DNA of 64,000 nt from Pardosa pseudoannulata (GCA_032207245.1 CM063502.1:64367544-64431543), one strand, 5' to 3'; numbered from the stretch's first letter, positions 37,555 to 53,108 are shown. Notes: generated by a model not told the origin, from the letters alone. Program-made: numbers and translations.

Positions 37555-40337
37555 ATTAACCTATAGATAAACATGTTCCACTTCTACGCGTTTTACATTT
37601 GAAGATTTTTTAAAACTATAACCATGTAATTAAACTAGAAATTCTGCAGGGTAAAATGTAACTAAATTTTAAAAATTGAAGAAATTTAAAAGTATCTTTA
37701 ATTTTAAATTATTTGTAAAAATTGTTTGTATAGCCTTTGAACTCAAATGATGTCATTCTACAAATATACATTTTACAATGAAAATAGTTACTTAAGCTAC
37801 GTGTTCTTACATCCCATAGGAAAAAAGATTTATTAAAATTTCCGTTCTAAGAAGTTGCAAAGTTGTTGTTAGCTCTCAACTGGTCTCCTATCAGAAAAAC
37901 TGACGTCTAACTTGGTAGGAAAGGTGATTTTTTTTTACAGAGCCACCTTACGTAATTAAACAATAATTTGAATATTTTTCAAAAAAATTATATTTTTAAT
38001 TACACCTTTTACACATCTAGGTTTACACGTGTTTTTAAATTTAAGTCCGTGATAACTATTGGAAGAACAAAATCAAAGAGATGTCTCAGATTTGTCGAAG
38101 AGGTGAATACAGACATTACACTGTTTGTTTTTATTTTTGTCACTTTAAAAATAATAGCATTTGTGACTCCAATTATTGTAATGTGAAATGTTAATATAAG
38201 TCTAAAACGTATCTTCTATATGCACTGTCTTGTTTAATTTGCCTAAGTAAACATGCATTTAGATACCCTCCTAGCCATCCAATTATGACGCTCCTAGAAT
38301 TTTACATAGTAGGATCATAAAAACATTTTTTTTACATAATGCATAATACCACTTTAAGTATAATAATTTACAAAAGAATTTTTGTCTTTGCAATTGTACC
38401 TAAAAAGAATTTTGAATACCTAGGTGAAGAATGGGACAGTATGCAGATTTGGAAAAATAAACAAAACAAGCAATGAGTTTGGGTGATAAACTGTACTTAT
38501 ATTAAAATTTTACATTTTCATAAATGGTATTTTAAAAATTACTGTTTGTAAAGAGACAATCAGACAAACAAAATGTTTTGTTTCCGTATTCCATTCTTCG
38601 ACAATTCTGAAACGTAACCTTTTTAATCCTGAGCTACAACTGTTATCTTGAACTAAATCAAATTTCTTACGAGAGACCTAGATGTATAGGATGTGTCACT
38701 GATGACGAAACTTTCTTCAAAAATTTTACATATTTTATATTACTTAAATAAGGATCTTCATATAAAGGTCAGGTGAGATAGATAGTTAAAGACACACAGA
38801 ATATCTCGTAAACGAAACTAAAACAGTTTGAGAAGAATGTTTACAAGCTCATATTTGATTTTAAATTATACATAAATACAACCAATAACTTTATATGATA
38901 ATAAATAATTGTAACTGGTATATTTTATATTTAAAGTGTAACTGTGGAACAAAAAAAAATCAGTCAATTCCTTTAACACCTTAATTATTTTTAAAATATT
39001 TGATTTAGTTAGGTATACTTTTCTAAAATTCTTTAAAACTTTTCTTTTGTGGATTAGGTAGGATAAGAGAAAATATATCACTTCACAATAAAGAGAGATA
39101 TTTTGCTTCTCAAATGAAAAAAAAAATGCATTAATTACATATTCATTAGATAACAATAAAAATTAGAAACTTTTTAAGAACATTGTTTTTTGTATTTGAT
39201 TTCACTGTCCTAGAGCTTTCGTAATAGGTTTTATTATTACAGAAATATATTACATTTAATATTTGGGGAAGACTACAACTTTCTACCTTTAATAGTTTTT
39301 TTTACAATTGTACCGAACATCAGACGAGAGGAATATTTCGAAAATTTCACCCTTACTATCAGAATTATTCTAATTTGAATAGTTAACTCTCTTTGCTTTT
39401 GATGTTCATATTACAACAAGCCTAGCGAATAAAGATGAAATTGTGTATAAAAGTGAGGGAAGTATATTTTTTTTTAATTCAACAAACTGAATAATCGTTT
39501 TAACGATATCCACATCAAATATCTCAAGTGTTATCGTATATCAAAACCAGCAGTTTTTTTACAATATTTTATTGTAATTTTGGTACTAAAATTAATTTAA
39601 CATCTTATGTATTTTGTAATATTTAGATAAACATGATTACAGTAAAACGTTAATTATAAGAAAGAATAATGTTTATTCTTTAGTTCTCTTCCTAGCTGAA
39701 ACTTAATGTTTCTATGATTCCAATGAACTAAAGACAAAAAAACTTGTCATAAAAACATTTTATTAGTAAAAACATTCCATGCCCAAATGTGTTAATAAAA
39801 ACCTTTTGTCAAGTATTAAATATATATAATTTTAAAACCTTTTGGAAATGTGTCTAAAATTTATTTTTACAATACTCTACATTCGTTTTATATATTGACC
39901 AAAATTCAAACAAAATTATTACTCATTTGTTTCATTCCTCCTGCCTTGAACTATGGGTCTTAATATATTCTGTTTTTTTCTCATGAAACTTATAGTGAAA
40001 TCACTCCATCGATTATAGCTCGGTAGTTCTTATCATAAGGTATGTCACCCATTTGCGTCGTCAATGACGCTAATTTTCAATTTATGTTATCTTCATAATG
40101 GGATGATTCAGGTGATGAAAGATATCAGATTAGATTATTATTATTTATATACATATATATAGAACAAACGATAAACAAATCTGGATAAATGTCAGGTTTT
40201 ACTTTAAAAATTCTGCTGATTTCCGTATTCTCTGAAAAATGAATAGGGTGGTTACACATTTTTAAATGGAATTTGAAATACATAAGTAACCTGTGAAAAT
40301 TGCGTATATATATATTACGGTTAAAGACTGAAATCTT
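37555..40337. other. no recognisable feature
   Basis: Uniformly AT-rich, non-coding. The short open frames at 37968-38186, 38866-39156 and 40125-40355 have no motif, and the last overlaps the next transposon's end. Confidence 0.5.
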
Positions 40338-41428
40338 GAGAATGTCGACTTTCACCGGTGAATGTCAACATTCACGTAGTCTTTTGGTGTTTATCAGAAA
40401 TATTCGCTAAATACCCTTATTTCTGACTTACACCGGTAAATGTCGACATTCACCATGCACTAATCGTGAATATTGAACATGTAGGATATTTATAATTTCT
40501 TCTCCGCAATTCAGTCAGATCTATAGTACTTGCACATGTAACTGTTGAACATGTAACTGTTAAAATAAACCGAACACTCTTAGAACAGAAAATCATATCA
40601 ATAATTAACTTAATTATCTGATTGACGTTATACTATCTAATTTGTTGCAATAATTTAAACTGTTATAGCAATTTGAATTGCACAAGAGTCCCTTACATTT
40701 ACAATGGCATTTAGTAATGAAACATTTCTTTTTGCAATGACAGCGTTTATAGACATGCCCTCCACTTCTCGAATTAGCTGCAGCGGCTTCTCTCAGCGAC
40801 ATTTCTTGAGAAGAAATCTCATCTATGGAGAGTAACTTTTCTTTACAAAATATAAACTGATTACGGGTATAAAGCTGCTTGAGGGTACCATTTTTGTTTA
40901 CTAATTTATAAAAGTCGGAATCATCAATTCCAATAACAACCGCTAATAAATTTCGGGTATATGTCCGACCATGGTCGACTAGTATTCGCAACAGCCAATT
41001 AGAGTCATCAATTTGAGCAGGAGGAAAATTTATTTTTGATATTTGTAACATTTACGTTGCATGCATTAGAAGATTATCTTTTGAGTTCTTTTAATAGAAA
41101 TAAACATCTGCTGTTTAGTCAGGGCTTGATAGAGGTGTAGTAGGTTGAAGCTCCTCTTTGATATTTTCCTTTGGAATGGACACAGGGACTTTGGAGTATA
41201 TTTTCATGGTATGTGCTATTTTGACATACATCATTATATGTTTTAATAATAAAGTATGATTTAAATACATAACAAAAATATTTTTTAAAACATTCACCAT
41301 CAGTGCATGGGGATTGTAAACATACACCGGTGATAGTCCGAGAATATATAAATATATAATAAAATATTCGTTCTTTCACCGAGGTATTTGGTGTATGTCA
41401 ACATTTACCTGCGAATATCGACATTCTC
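40338..41428 (-). mobile_element. integrase-type DNA transposon derivative, 1091 bp
   Basis: Inverted repeats of about 125 bp, at 40338-40462 and 41302-41428, both start GAGAATGTCGA. Each contains two spaced versions of a palindrome-like ACCGGTNAATGTCRACATTCAC block (40353-40375 and 40431-40454 on the left; around 41305-41335 and 41390-41420 on the right), which look like repeated transposase-binding sites. Identity between the ends is estimated by eye at about 70%. The interior encodes the C-terminal part of an integrase-like protein on the minus strand. No clear target duplication was found. Such integrases occur in Ginger/IS3EU-like DNA transposons and in KRBA2-like host genes; the exact family is uncertain. 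Confidence 0.7.
40614..41051 (-). CDS. integrase C-terminal, Cys-rich domain ORF (145 aa)
   Basis: Uninterrupted 145-codon frame from ATG 41049-41051. Residues 18-75 read like the small beta-rich C-terminal portion of KRBA2-like transposon integrases, with VDHGRTYTRNLLAVVIG, then KNGTLKQLYTRNQFIFCKE and the LLSIDEISSQEMSLREAA segment. Residues 104-135 form a cysteine cluster: CxC-x3-C at 104-110, CxCxC at 115-119, and C124, C128 and C135, with a final NSLNYCNK. The DDE integrase core expected upstream is missing: the right inverted repeat starts about 250 bp beyond the ATG. The protein could only bind DNA or metal, not catalyse transposition. Family assignment is from memory of the cysteine pattern. 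Confidence 0.7.
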   Translation of the reverse strand: MLQISKINFPPAQIDDSNWLLRILVDHGRTYTRNLLAVVIGIDDSDFYKLVNKNGTLKQLYTRNQFIFCKEKLLSIDEISSQEMSLREAAAANSRSGGHVYKRCHCKKKCFITKCHCKCKGLLCNSNCYNSLNYCNKLDSITSIR

Positions 41429-41448
41429 CAATTTCGGGCATTCACAGT

Positions 41449-41451
<3 letters not shown>

Positions 41452-41525
<74 letters not shown>
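41452..41525. repeat. (TA)n, left half of a split tract
   Basis: About 37 TA units, interrupted at 41526 by a hAT-like element and resumed at 42596. Confidence 0.95.
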
Positions 41526-42828
<1,303 letters not shown>

Positions 42829-42849
42829 CACATTTCAAAACGCTTATAC

Positions 42850-43235
42850 ACGCACTGTACAATATATATATTTATAAAATTCTTCTCTCTGTGTGTTTCT
42901 AATAGAACTCCTCCTAAACGGCTGGACTGATTTAGATGAAATTTTTTGTGTATGCAATTCAGTTGATTCGATAACGGTTTAGATTCCCAATTTGATTCAT
43001 TGAGAATTACGCAGTTATTGAGATTCTTATAATACCACTTGAAACCCTTCACTGCCATCATGTCTGTGGCACAGTAGTCAAGCGCAACGGGTTTCATTAT
43101 GTGAAGTTCCAGGATCGAATCCCCGTACGGGCGATGTAGAAATTTTAATTTAATCTAATTACGTTTACGATGACTGTACGCGGGGTGGCGTCAAGCATTT
43201 TAAAAATATTTTTCATTCCTTTTCCATGAAAATGG
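42850..43235 (+). repeat. interspersed repeat with tRNA-like A and B boxes
   Basis: Starts after (TA)n with TTCTTCTCTCTGTGTGTTTC, then AACTCCTCCTAAACGGCTGG and GATGAAATTTTTTGTGTATG, motifs I associate with interspersed repeats of many arthropods (possibly Helitron-like; from memory). Further on, GTGGCACAGTAGTCAAGCGC and GGATCGAATCCCC at about 43062-43081 and 43112-43124 are A- and B-box-like with tRNA spacing, but the acceptor stem does not pair. It is a repeat with a tRNA-like part and not a tRNA gene; two nested repeats are possible. Confidence 0.45.
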
Positions 43236-45949
43236 TCCAGTTTATATTTTATTTATAAACATTTTACAAGTACAGCGTTAAAACAGGACAATGTCTGTGG
43301 GGTCGTATATATATAACAAGTATTTTAGTTTTAAAATTGCATTTTTAAAGAAAATTAATAGATTAAAATTGTCGGATTATATAACGTTTTATTATTAGAA
43401 TATTTTCGAGAGGAAAAAACCTAGAATATTCAGCTTATAAGATTTGAAGAAATGCTTATTCAGGCTTTCCAATAACATTAAAGGTTGATAAACAGAACGA
43501 ACCTTTATTTACTGATCAGCTGATCAAGGGAAATTTGTTATCACTGAATTTTTCTTCAACATCAGTTCTCGAACTTGTTCTTTCTTACGTCTTTCTGACG
43601 TCAATCTTTAGGGAAACATGTTTTTACTCTCATTTATTTCTTGCTGCATTTGTGAACTTGTGAATTTCAGAGTTCAATTATTTTTAGGAAGACAGAAACC
43701 AATATAAGCGTTATCTTGTCAAACATTTTAAATTTCGTAACAAATTTTTAATGTTAAGAAATTTGTATTAAAAATAGAAATACCGAATGTGAATATTTAT
43801 CAGGGTAGTAATGATCCTTATTTGATTTGAAGCATTAGCAACAAACAGTACATTCAAATTTGTTTTTCTTTAAATATCTATATGGATAAACGTTTTTGAC
43901 TTCATCACCGTTTTGTTTTACGTAATAATTTAAATACAAGGAATTTTATCTACTTACAGCTTCGAAGAAACTATTTAATATTTTTAAACCTAACATTTAA
44001 ACTGATTTAAAGTGTCTTCATTATTTTAAGACTTCAATAATACTACTATATTTTCTTCCTTTGCAATTAAGAATCATTGATAGGAAAATAAGGTTGTTAA
44101 AAATAAAGTAGCACGGTTGAAAAGGTACAAAGTACATGGAATTACTTTAAAAAAAAACAGTCTGAACATTTCATAATATTAAGTTAATGTTTTAAATAGG
44201 TTACTGAATTCTGCTGCACATGCATAATAATTCAACAAATAACTCAATTATTTCAACATTAAGTTGCATATTATAAGATACTATAACTCAAGGTTAGGTA
44301 ATTTAAATGCGGGAAACATTTGGTAACGCTTAAATTATAATTGAGAAATCTAGAGTTCAAAACTATTTGACATTTATTGCTTTTTTAACTGTATTAGTTT
44401 ACCTCTTAAAACCATCTGGTATTTCCTCTTCTGATTTTCAATTCTCCAATTCAAGGCAGTCTGAAAAGTTAGTAATGAAAGGCTCACAACAGGAGATCGT
44501 AAAGACTGTTATGAATTCATTGTTTAGAAAAACAGAATTCACGAAATAGTAATAAACCATATATTGCTTAAATAGTTCGAGGAATTGGTTACAAAACTAG
44601 TATTCAAACCCGACAACATTTGGTGATTAGAGATCTTTATAGGAAGATCTAAAAAAGTCCTAAATCTTTACCTTGCAATTACACAAACAGTAAAATATTT
44701 TCTTAGTTTTGCTTTCAGAGTCACTCTGAGTTAATAAATAACTTACTGCAGACGAAGTAAATTAAATATTGAAGTTTAAGCTGCTTGATAATAGAAACTA
44801 AAAGCTACCCAGAAAACAGCTTTTATATGTATATAGACGTATATAAATTCAGTTTATCCTCAAATCTTATTTTCACAGAAAAATGTATTTGCTTTCAGGT
44901 ATAAAGAATATTAATATGCATATACACGAGATGCTGCAGATTTTGACATAATGGTGATGAATTGGCTGTGTTTCCTTGATCACAAAACTTAAGTAACAAC
45001 AAAAATTAGGGGAAAAAAACAGATGACATCATCAATATTATAGGAAAAAATTCAGTAAGGTGAAAATTTTCTGGAATTACTTGTCACCTTGACCTAGAGA
45101 TCTGCTTCGCTGATGACTGAGGATTATTTTTATAGAGTGAAAAATGCACGTTAGGTACATTCTTGCATGACGGACACTTATGCATAAATATTTTCCTCGT
45201 TTTAGAGGTATATATGAATATCAATAAAGAATAATATATAAGGAATAATTTCTTTACGGTGATAAATACTTTTTATCAGTGTTATATTTTAACGATGTTA
45301 CAAAATATAGATGCTTTAAACATCATACATTCCACTTGCAGTTAAAGGAAGAAATAGATAATGGTATAAGAAACAGAAAACTATACATTATCTAAAAATG
45401 AATATTTCAAACAATCATTAAAAATAAGAATATTTTTCATATATAGGTTGACTTTAAATTGTTCATGTATCAGTAATTTTTATTGAGTATACGTATTTTT
45501 AGAAAAAGTTGCCTGTATTTTTTAAAAAGTAGATGTATGATTTTGAAACAGCGGCGCGGTAGTTAGTTGAATTTAACTTTCCTTTCTTTTAAGCAAAATA
45601 ATGTTAGCCAGGATGACCAGTCGATTTTGAAGTGTAATCATTAGTTCTTGCTTCTTTGTTGAATATAAATTTATACAGCTATTTTTGAAGTGACACCTGT
45701 AAAAGTGTAAACTGACTTCACAATGATTTTGTTCATAGACAAATTTATGGTCCAAAAATCAAAATCTTAGGACAATTTAATGTATCCAAAGTTTATGTAA
45801 CTTTTCTGTATTTTTACTCAAATAAAATTTTAAATAAATTCGTTTCCTAGAGAGCTTATAACAGTAATTTAAACTTGTTAGAAGCTTTCTCTCATATTCA
45901 AACTGTTGCCAGTTTTTAAACTAGGAAGTTAAACCTTAGAATGAATTCA
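43236..45949. other. no recognisable feature
   Basis: AT-rich, non-coding. A 60-codon open frame at 44367-44549 begins hydrophobic (MTFIAFLTVLVYLLKP), signal-peptide-like, but nothing else supports it as a gene. Confidence 0.5.
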
Positions 45950-47029
45950 TATTTTATACTTGGTCTGGCCAACCAATAAGACCTAGCAGGCCACATTATA
46001 TTTTATTCATGCGGGCTGTATTGTATAATGTGCTTGTAATATTTTGAAAGGAAAATAAAGAATAATACATTATTATTATAGTTATTGTTATTATTACTGT
46101 CCTAAAATAAGCGGTAAAGTAAATAAAAATATATAACTACATAAATACTTATAACAATAACAGCGAACAAAACCGCCAAATAACATTATGTTTATTTACA
46201 ATAGTCAGTGTGACATTTGTTTGTCAGATTTTCGTGAATTTCATCTCAGATCGCAAAATTTTACAGAGCAAACCAGAATAAGTATTTTAATATCTTATAC
46301 CTGTAAAAGCAAAACCTATAATATCTAAACTTCAAAATTCATTCTTTCATAATATGACGAAGTAACTATATTACATAATTTTATATATAGAAAATAATCC
46401 GTTCTATGTATATTGTGGATTTACTGCAATGAAGCAATATTATAGATAAATAAAAGTTTAAGATTAGAAAGTATAAAAATATTTACATGAATTTGCACAA
46501 TTTTAGTAAATATAATGAATGAAAATATAATGCTAGGAGATAAAAAATATAATGCAATGACAAATGGGATGACAATGGAATGAAAATATAATGCAATGGC
46601 TTGATGGTTTGCAAAACAAAAGCATTTAACTTGTTATTTAGATCGCGGGTTTAAAATTTTTATTTTTATAGGTACCTAGGTACTTTTTGAAAAATCTCAC
46701 AAAAAACGTTAGTTTTCCCCTAGCTGAGCTCAAGCATAAATCTCTAATTGTATCATTTTTATTTCTTTACAGAATAATTTTTAAATTTATGTAGAAAAAA
46801 AAATTCGAATAAAGTTTGTTATTGTTTTTATGAAAATGAGTTTTTTCGTTTTTGAAATTGTTTATATTGTTGGTTAAATATAATGTAAAATATTTCATGA
46901 ACTTTAGAGCTAATGTAAACGTCATTTGGGAACCACAATTACTCAGTACGAAGGCTGGATGGAAATTAACTTGTTAAAGTATGAAAAGGCAATGAATTAA
47001 ACTTAAGCATTATTTTAAGATGACGGTAT
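45950..47029. other. no gene; possible hAT interior scrap at 45962-46030
   Basis: GGCCACATTATATTTTATTC then ATGCGGGCTGTA loosely resembles sub-terminal hAT sequence. The remainder is AT-rich; an ATAATGCAATG-type short repeat lies near 46520-46600. Confidence 0.3.
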
Positions 47030-47480
47030 ATTCAGGAGAAATTTAGAGAAAACCCGATTATTATTTCTGAAATGAATTTATATATTTCGACTGATGAAAC
47101 AAGCTTTCGACGAAATAAAGTTCATTTTCAGAATGTTCACTCATATATGCAATTTTAAGAGTTTTTAAGTTTGAGAAAAAACAAATATACTAATAAAAAC
47201 TGTTATGTTTAAATACTACGGGTACAAGTGTGAAAATACTTTAAAAAACATTTTTAAGTAATTACAACCCACCTGATTATTATTTTTTAAAATTAATTTG
47301 TTATCTTTCAGCCATTTGATATCAAAACAAAGTTCATTTTCAGAAGCTTCTCGCGTTGATCACATTTTATGTGTTTTTAAATTTGGAAAAGTAAATACAC
47401 TAGTAAAAACTGTTTTATGTTTAAATACTATAAGGGCAAAAGGGAAAATATTTTAATGAAAAATTTTAAATATAGATAAA
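47030..47480. repeat. diverged tandem duplication, period about 211 bp
   Basis: AAAGTTCATTTTCAGAA near 47118 and 47329, ACTAGTAAAAACTG versus ACTAATAAAAACTG, and TTATGTTTAAATACTA in each unit. Confidence 0.8.
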
Positions 47481-48094
47481 TTGACAAATTCGCTAACTGA
47501 ATATTGTGGAATCATTTTTCGACATAGTTTCCTATATTTAAAAAAAAAATATTTAAAAAAGTAAATAAAATAAAATAAAATAGGTTTTTGTACATGGAAG
47601 ATGTGGATGGTAAAAATATCAGTAGCGGAAAATTGGATTAATTTTTAAAAGACCTTAGTCTGTTATTCATAAAATACTTTCAATTTTCATGTAATTTATT
47701 CTGTTTTGAAGCCAACTACAAATAATAAGACAGTAGTAATAGAATAAATTAAAATTCAAAAGGGAAAGAGCATTTTAAAAGTTTACAAAAAATATCAAAG
47801 ATTGAATTAAAAATTACTTATATTTTGAATTGAAGCACAACTAAATCAATCTTTAATTGTATTGATTTAATTTTAATTCAATTTACATGTGTCTTATAGC
47901 TACAAGTTAACATAGCTTTATAGCTCCAAGTTAATTATTTACATAACGCCTTTGTTTGTCGAATAAAAATCAATTAATGCATTAAACTTTCAGAGTTATT
48001 TGCTTGAGAAGTAAAACAAAAATTCTGACAAATTACGTTTTCTTTTGCGTTTTATTATTTCTTTAATCCAATTCCTATACAGTCTTTGTTTAAT
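47481..48094. other. no recognisable feature
   Basis: AT-rich. Around 47790-47890 a short inverted AATTGAAT...ATTCAATT-type structure is visible. Confidence 0.4.
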
Positions 48095-49810
48095 CATTTG
48101 AAACTTTATAAAGTCGATGCAGTAATACTGAATCTGATTTGGAACTGCTCATTAGTAAAATGTAGATACAGCTTCTCATCAGCATGTATGTGATGAGAAT
48201 TACTATTTACCGCTTACTAATCACATCTATTAAATGGATCGTAAAATATAAGATACTTTTGCGTTTAGTTAACATGTTTGAAAAGTATAGTTCTTGGAAA
48301 ACTATTGATTGATTTTCATATAATGATATCATCATTGATAATATCATTGATTGATTTATATATAATGAACAAAACTCTAGCAAAAAGTTTAAATTTCCAT
48401 TTAATAATACAGACCTCAGCGTGATTAAAAGTATTACATTTTATCTTTCTCCAAGTTTCCTAACAGGTTTGTGTTGCTTAGATATCTACGCAATTTCTCT
48501 TGAATTTCTCAGTGAAATTTTTTGCTAATTTTTTCTAATTAATTTTCGAAGTCGCTGAAAACCATGACTTCTGTTCAAAATATTCAACCAGAGAATAACA
48601 CAATAGCCTATAAGGTATAAATTATTACCCAATTTTAGTAATATAAATACAAATTAAAGTGTTAAAGACAATATGAAACTTTATGTCTATTTTGCAGTTT
48701 TATTTAAATCCAGTTTTATATTTATTTGCCTTTAATTTTATTTCTAATGCAGGGGAACTTATATTCATAAAATCTGCAGGTTTATTTTGGGACCACCATT
48801 CAGAAAGTCATCATAATTCCTTATGAAGGACAAACACAAATAAATTCAAGACTGAAACTGAACTGAAGCCGACTTCCCAGAAGTTCAAAACACTAACCAG
48901 TGAACAAACATAAGCGGCAAATTTATTACGTTTACCATCCGCTTGTATATAATGAGAAGTATTTTACTCTTGCTGGTTACGTCCATTAAATGAATCGTAA
49001 ACATATTTTTAAAGTATTTTTGTGTTTCGTACAAACATTTGAAATGTTAAATTTTCAGAAAACTACCTCATGATGATTGTGTATATAATAAACATAACAC
49101 TAAAAAAAGTTCAAATTACCATTTAATGATACAGACTTCAGCATGCTTTAAAGTGTCATTTTTTATGTTTTACCTCTAAAAGGTTTGTGGAATTTTCTAG
49201 CACTTTTCTCTGAAAAAACTTTGAGAAACCATAGCATCTGATCAGGAAAATTAGTCAGATAATAATTCAAAATACTTATGTAAAACAAATTAAATACCCG
49301 GTTTTAGTAATAAATGCAAATTATAAAGCTTACAAACATCTTCTTTATGCCTATTTTGCAATTTCAATTCGATCAATGCGGTCTAAATTAATTTTCTTCG
49401 TTCCCTGTAGGCTGGTTCAAATTAACTTTTAATTTATATAAATTAATTATCAACTTAGCAGCTTTAAAGGGAATAAAGGAGTATCAAAAGTTATTCTTAA
49501 ATTTAAAAACCGTGTCGAGCTACACTCTACGTGGGACATGCTGCAAAGAAAGATGGTGTCGAGTCAGACTTCCTGTTGGATTTCAAAGGGTTAAACTGTA
49601 CTTTATGTTTGTTTACCTTTATTTTCCTTTCAATGCGGGGCCACTTACATTCACAGAGTCTGTGGTTTTATTGACCATTTCATTTCGAGAGCACCATACA
49701 GGAGGTCAGCATAACTCTCTACTAGGGGAAAACACAAATAAATCCAAGAATAGAACCCAAGCCAACTTGCTAGGAACAAGACATACACAATACATACACG
49801 TTAGTTCAAT
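48095..49810. repeat. old large duplication, offset about 780-880 bp
   Basis: Blocks recur in the same order: CATCTATTAAATGGATCGTAA (48223) versus GTCCATTAAATGAATCGTAA (48979), CATTTAATAATACAGACCTC (48398) versus CATTTAATGATACAGACTTC (49121), and a TTCATAAAATCTGCAGGTTT (48763) versus TTCACAGAGTCTGTGGTTTT (49649) block followed by AACACAAATAAAT(T/C)CAAGA in both. The second block is GC-richer and its 100-codon open frame (49512-49814) is probably repeat-derived, not a gene. Confidence 0.7.
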
Positions 49811-52255
49811 ATAGGAGGTACCTTTATTTCGTTTGTAACATAGTGCATACTATTTGTATTTTTGTACAAGGACCTCATATATATGTAATATAGTAAGAAT
49901 TTAACCTAAATGCGTCTAAATTATTCCCAATTTTAATTCCGTATAATAATGAATTAAAGAGCGTTTTCTCTTCCGTTTCCCCCTCATCAAAATTTTAACT
50001 TGCAGTTTTTACTCCTTTCTATGTTCCTAATCTCACGGAATCCGGTATCTCTGCTGCTTAATTTTGAATCTGAGCACGAATTTTGCAATTTTGAGTGACC
50101 AACTGACTTATTAACAAACCAAAGTGTTGCAGAATTAATTAATTTGTCTGGGAAAATGCACATTTATCTCGCTTTAGGGTGACAAATTTCTATCACTTTT
50201 ATGGCAACTGACTTAGCTGGCGAGCGTATGTAGTAGAGTTTTTCTACATTCTAAGTTTTAGCTCGAAATAAACTGAAATGTTGAAAAATACTGGATTGTC
50301 GCCTGACTTCATAAATTTTGAATTGAAATAATGACGAAATTGGACTGCAACTTTGCTGAACCTAGCCCCAGAAAAATTTAGACTAGTTTTATTTTAACTT
50401 TTTCGAGTAATTTTTTATGGCCACTGAAACTTCGGGAGATCATTGACGATTTACACGTATACTGCAAAAGTATGTCACTGTTACCGCGGTGTAGTATCTA
50501 CGTAACTAATATTTCAGTTTGGAAATAAATTGGATTATTTGCTATTTTCGCTTGGCTAGTACTAATGAATACAGTTGCAATGCAAATATATTTTAATAAA
50601 TTTTGTATCCTTTTCTGGAAATATATAAATGTATTATTGAAAAAAGAAATAGATAAAATAGAATGAGAAATTTCCTCAACGCGAGCGATATTTTACATTC
50701 AACCTTGAAGATAATCTCTCATAATCTGTGTAAATATTTATATCACGTTGTATTTATCTCTTTTGTCATTTTCTTGCCAAAAGAAAAACAGAACAATCGA
50801 AAGAAAGAATCTGCTTTACCGGTTAAAGCAGGAAAACATTTCATTAATTATTATCGCTTTTGATTCATATGATTCATATTGTACTGCTATGGGGTTGACT
50901 TATCAGACACAATTCCATTCTAAAATTAATCACTACAAAAATTTAGTTTTTAGCCTTTCTTCTCATTAATTTGGAATGCTAGATAGAGACAGTATGAATA
51001 ATCTTTGAATAGATTAAAAATAAATAAAGATAATTATAATTTTTACGTTTTTTTTTTCGACATTCTTGGGACTTTGTTTTTATTTTGCCTCTTCATAAAG
51101 TTTTTAATCGTGCTGAACCTCTAACTGTATTTTAAATTGCCTTTAACGTATTAAGTCTTTTTGAAACCAGTGCATGAGCTCAAAATCGAAAAAATAATGC
51201 AATGTTGATAATATTTAGGATCAACATTCCTACAAGCCTTATCCATTTCCTGTTTACTTCCGCAGTAGCTAGAACATCTTGACGTAACTTTCTTTCAAGA
51301 TAATATTTTACTCTAGTTGACGTACCCGACATTGCCCCGGTAAAGACGGGAATCAATATTTTATTTAAACTAAAGTTGATTATTTTGTCTTAGTTTTTAT
51401 TAGTTTTTAAAGTTTATTACTTTCATTTTAGTTTAATGGAACTCATACAGAATCGTTTCTTTATTTCCAATTTAAAAAAAAAATACACAAGTACATTTTT
51501 TCTTTAACTATAATAATACAATATAGATGAATTAGAACTTACATTTGAGAGAATGTTGTTCATTTTAAACTCCGGCTCAAGTTCTGACAACACTTGTTTG
51601 ATATGGAAAGATACTGGACAGACAACGCGATTATGAATAATTGTAAAAATATTATAAAGTAATGTATTTCTAGTGCTGGTGTGAGTTATTGTGAATATTT
51701 GGGTTATAAAAAATAAATGGACTTCGTAATATTTTTTGCAGTTGTCAAAGTTTTAGAATAAATTACATTAGCTCACTATCCTTTTTGGCCTGCTCCGAGA
51801 GAAGTTTAACCATCCGTGGCTCAAATCTTTGGCCAAATATTTATACCAAAGATTTCAGGCCAATTAAGAGCAGAAGTTTATCTTAATCTATGGATATTTG
51901 GGGTACTATAACCAAAGCTAATGTAATGCTAATTAAACCCCGTTTTGCTAGTTACAATAGTTCAATTTTTTATCACTGGAGGGGGGGGGTAGAGCCTATA
52001 AGTGTCATTCACCAAAGTTTCTTGTTATTATTTAAAAGAGGGCTTCTACTCTTGATTGTACAGTAGGAACACAAAAATCGTTTCAGAACGGTTATAACGC
52101 ATGTGCCTCTCATAAGACTTTAACCAAAATTTACTGTTTTTAAATGTCAGCATCCTAGCTATTCAATCATTCACTTCACAGAGCAGTAGGCTCCTGGCTA
52201 TGTGATTTGTCTAAATTTATACTCTGCTTCCTAAGTCAAATCATTGGTTTACCTA

Positions 52256-52257
<2 letters not shown>
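49811..52257. other. no recognisable feature
   Basis: AT-rich, non-coding. Minor items are CGACATTGCCCCGG at about 51327, a perfect AAATCTTTGG...CCAAAGATTT inverted repeat near 51824-51856, and a G run at about 51980. Confidence 0.5.

Positions 52258-52320
<63 letters not shown>
52258..52320. repeat. (TA)n microsatellite
   Basis: First of four TA tracts in 1.3 kb, separated by three LTR-like insertions. Confidence 0.95.
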
Positions 52321-53024
<704 letters not shown>

Positions 53025-53105
<81 letters not shown>

Positions 53106-53108
53106 GTG
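53025..53108. repeat. (CA)/(TA)n/(TG) microsatellite
   Basis: Third TA tract of the cluster, with one CA interruption. Confidence 0.95.

Noticed and set aside
43060..43135. Possible tRNA gene
   Set aside because: A- and B-box-like sequences are present, but the acceptor stem does not pair and the segment lies in a repeat.
44367..44549. Signal-peptide-like short frame
   Set aside because: A hydrophobic start is common by chance in AT-rich DNA, and there is no cysteine pattern, splice signal or homologue that I recognise.
49512..49814. 100-codon open frame
   Set aside because: It covers a GC-rich block that recurs 880 bp upstream in broken form. No motif or promoter; probably repeat-derived.
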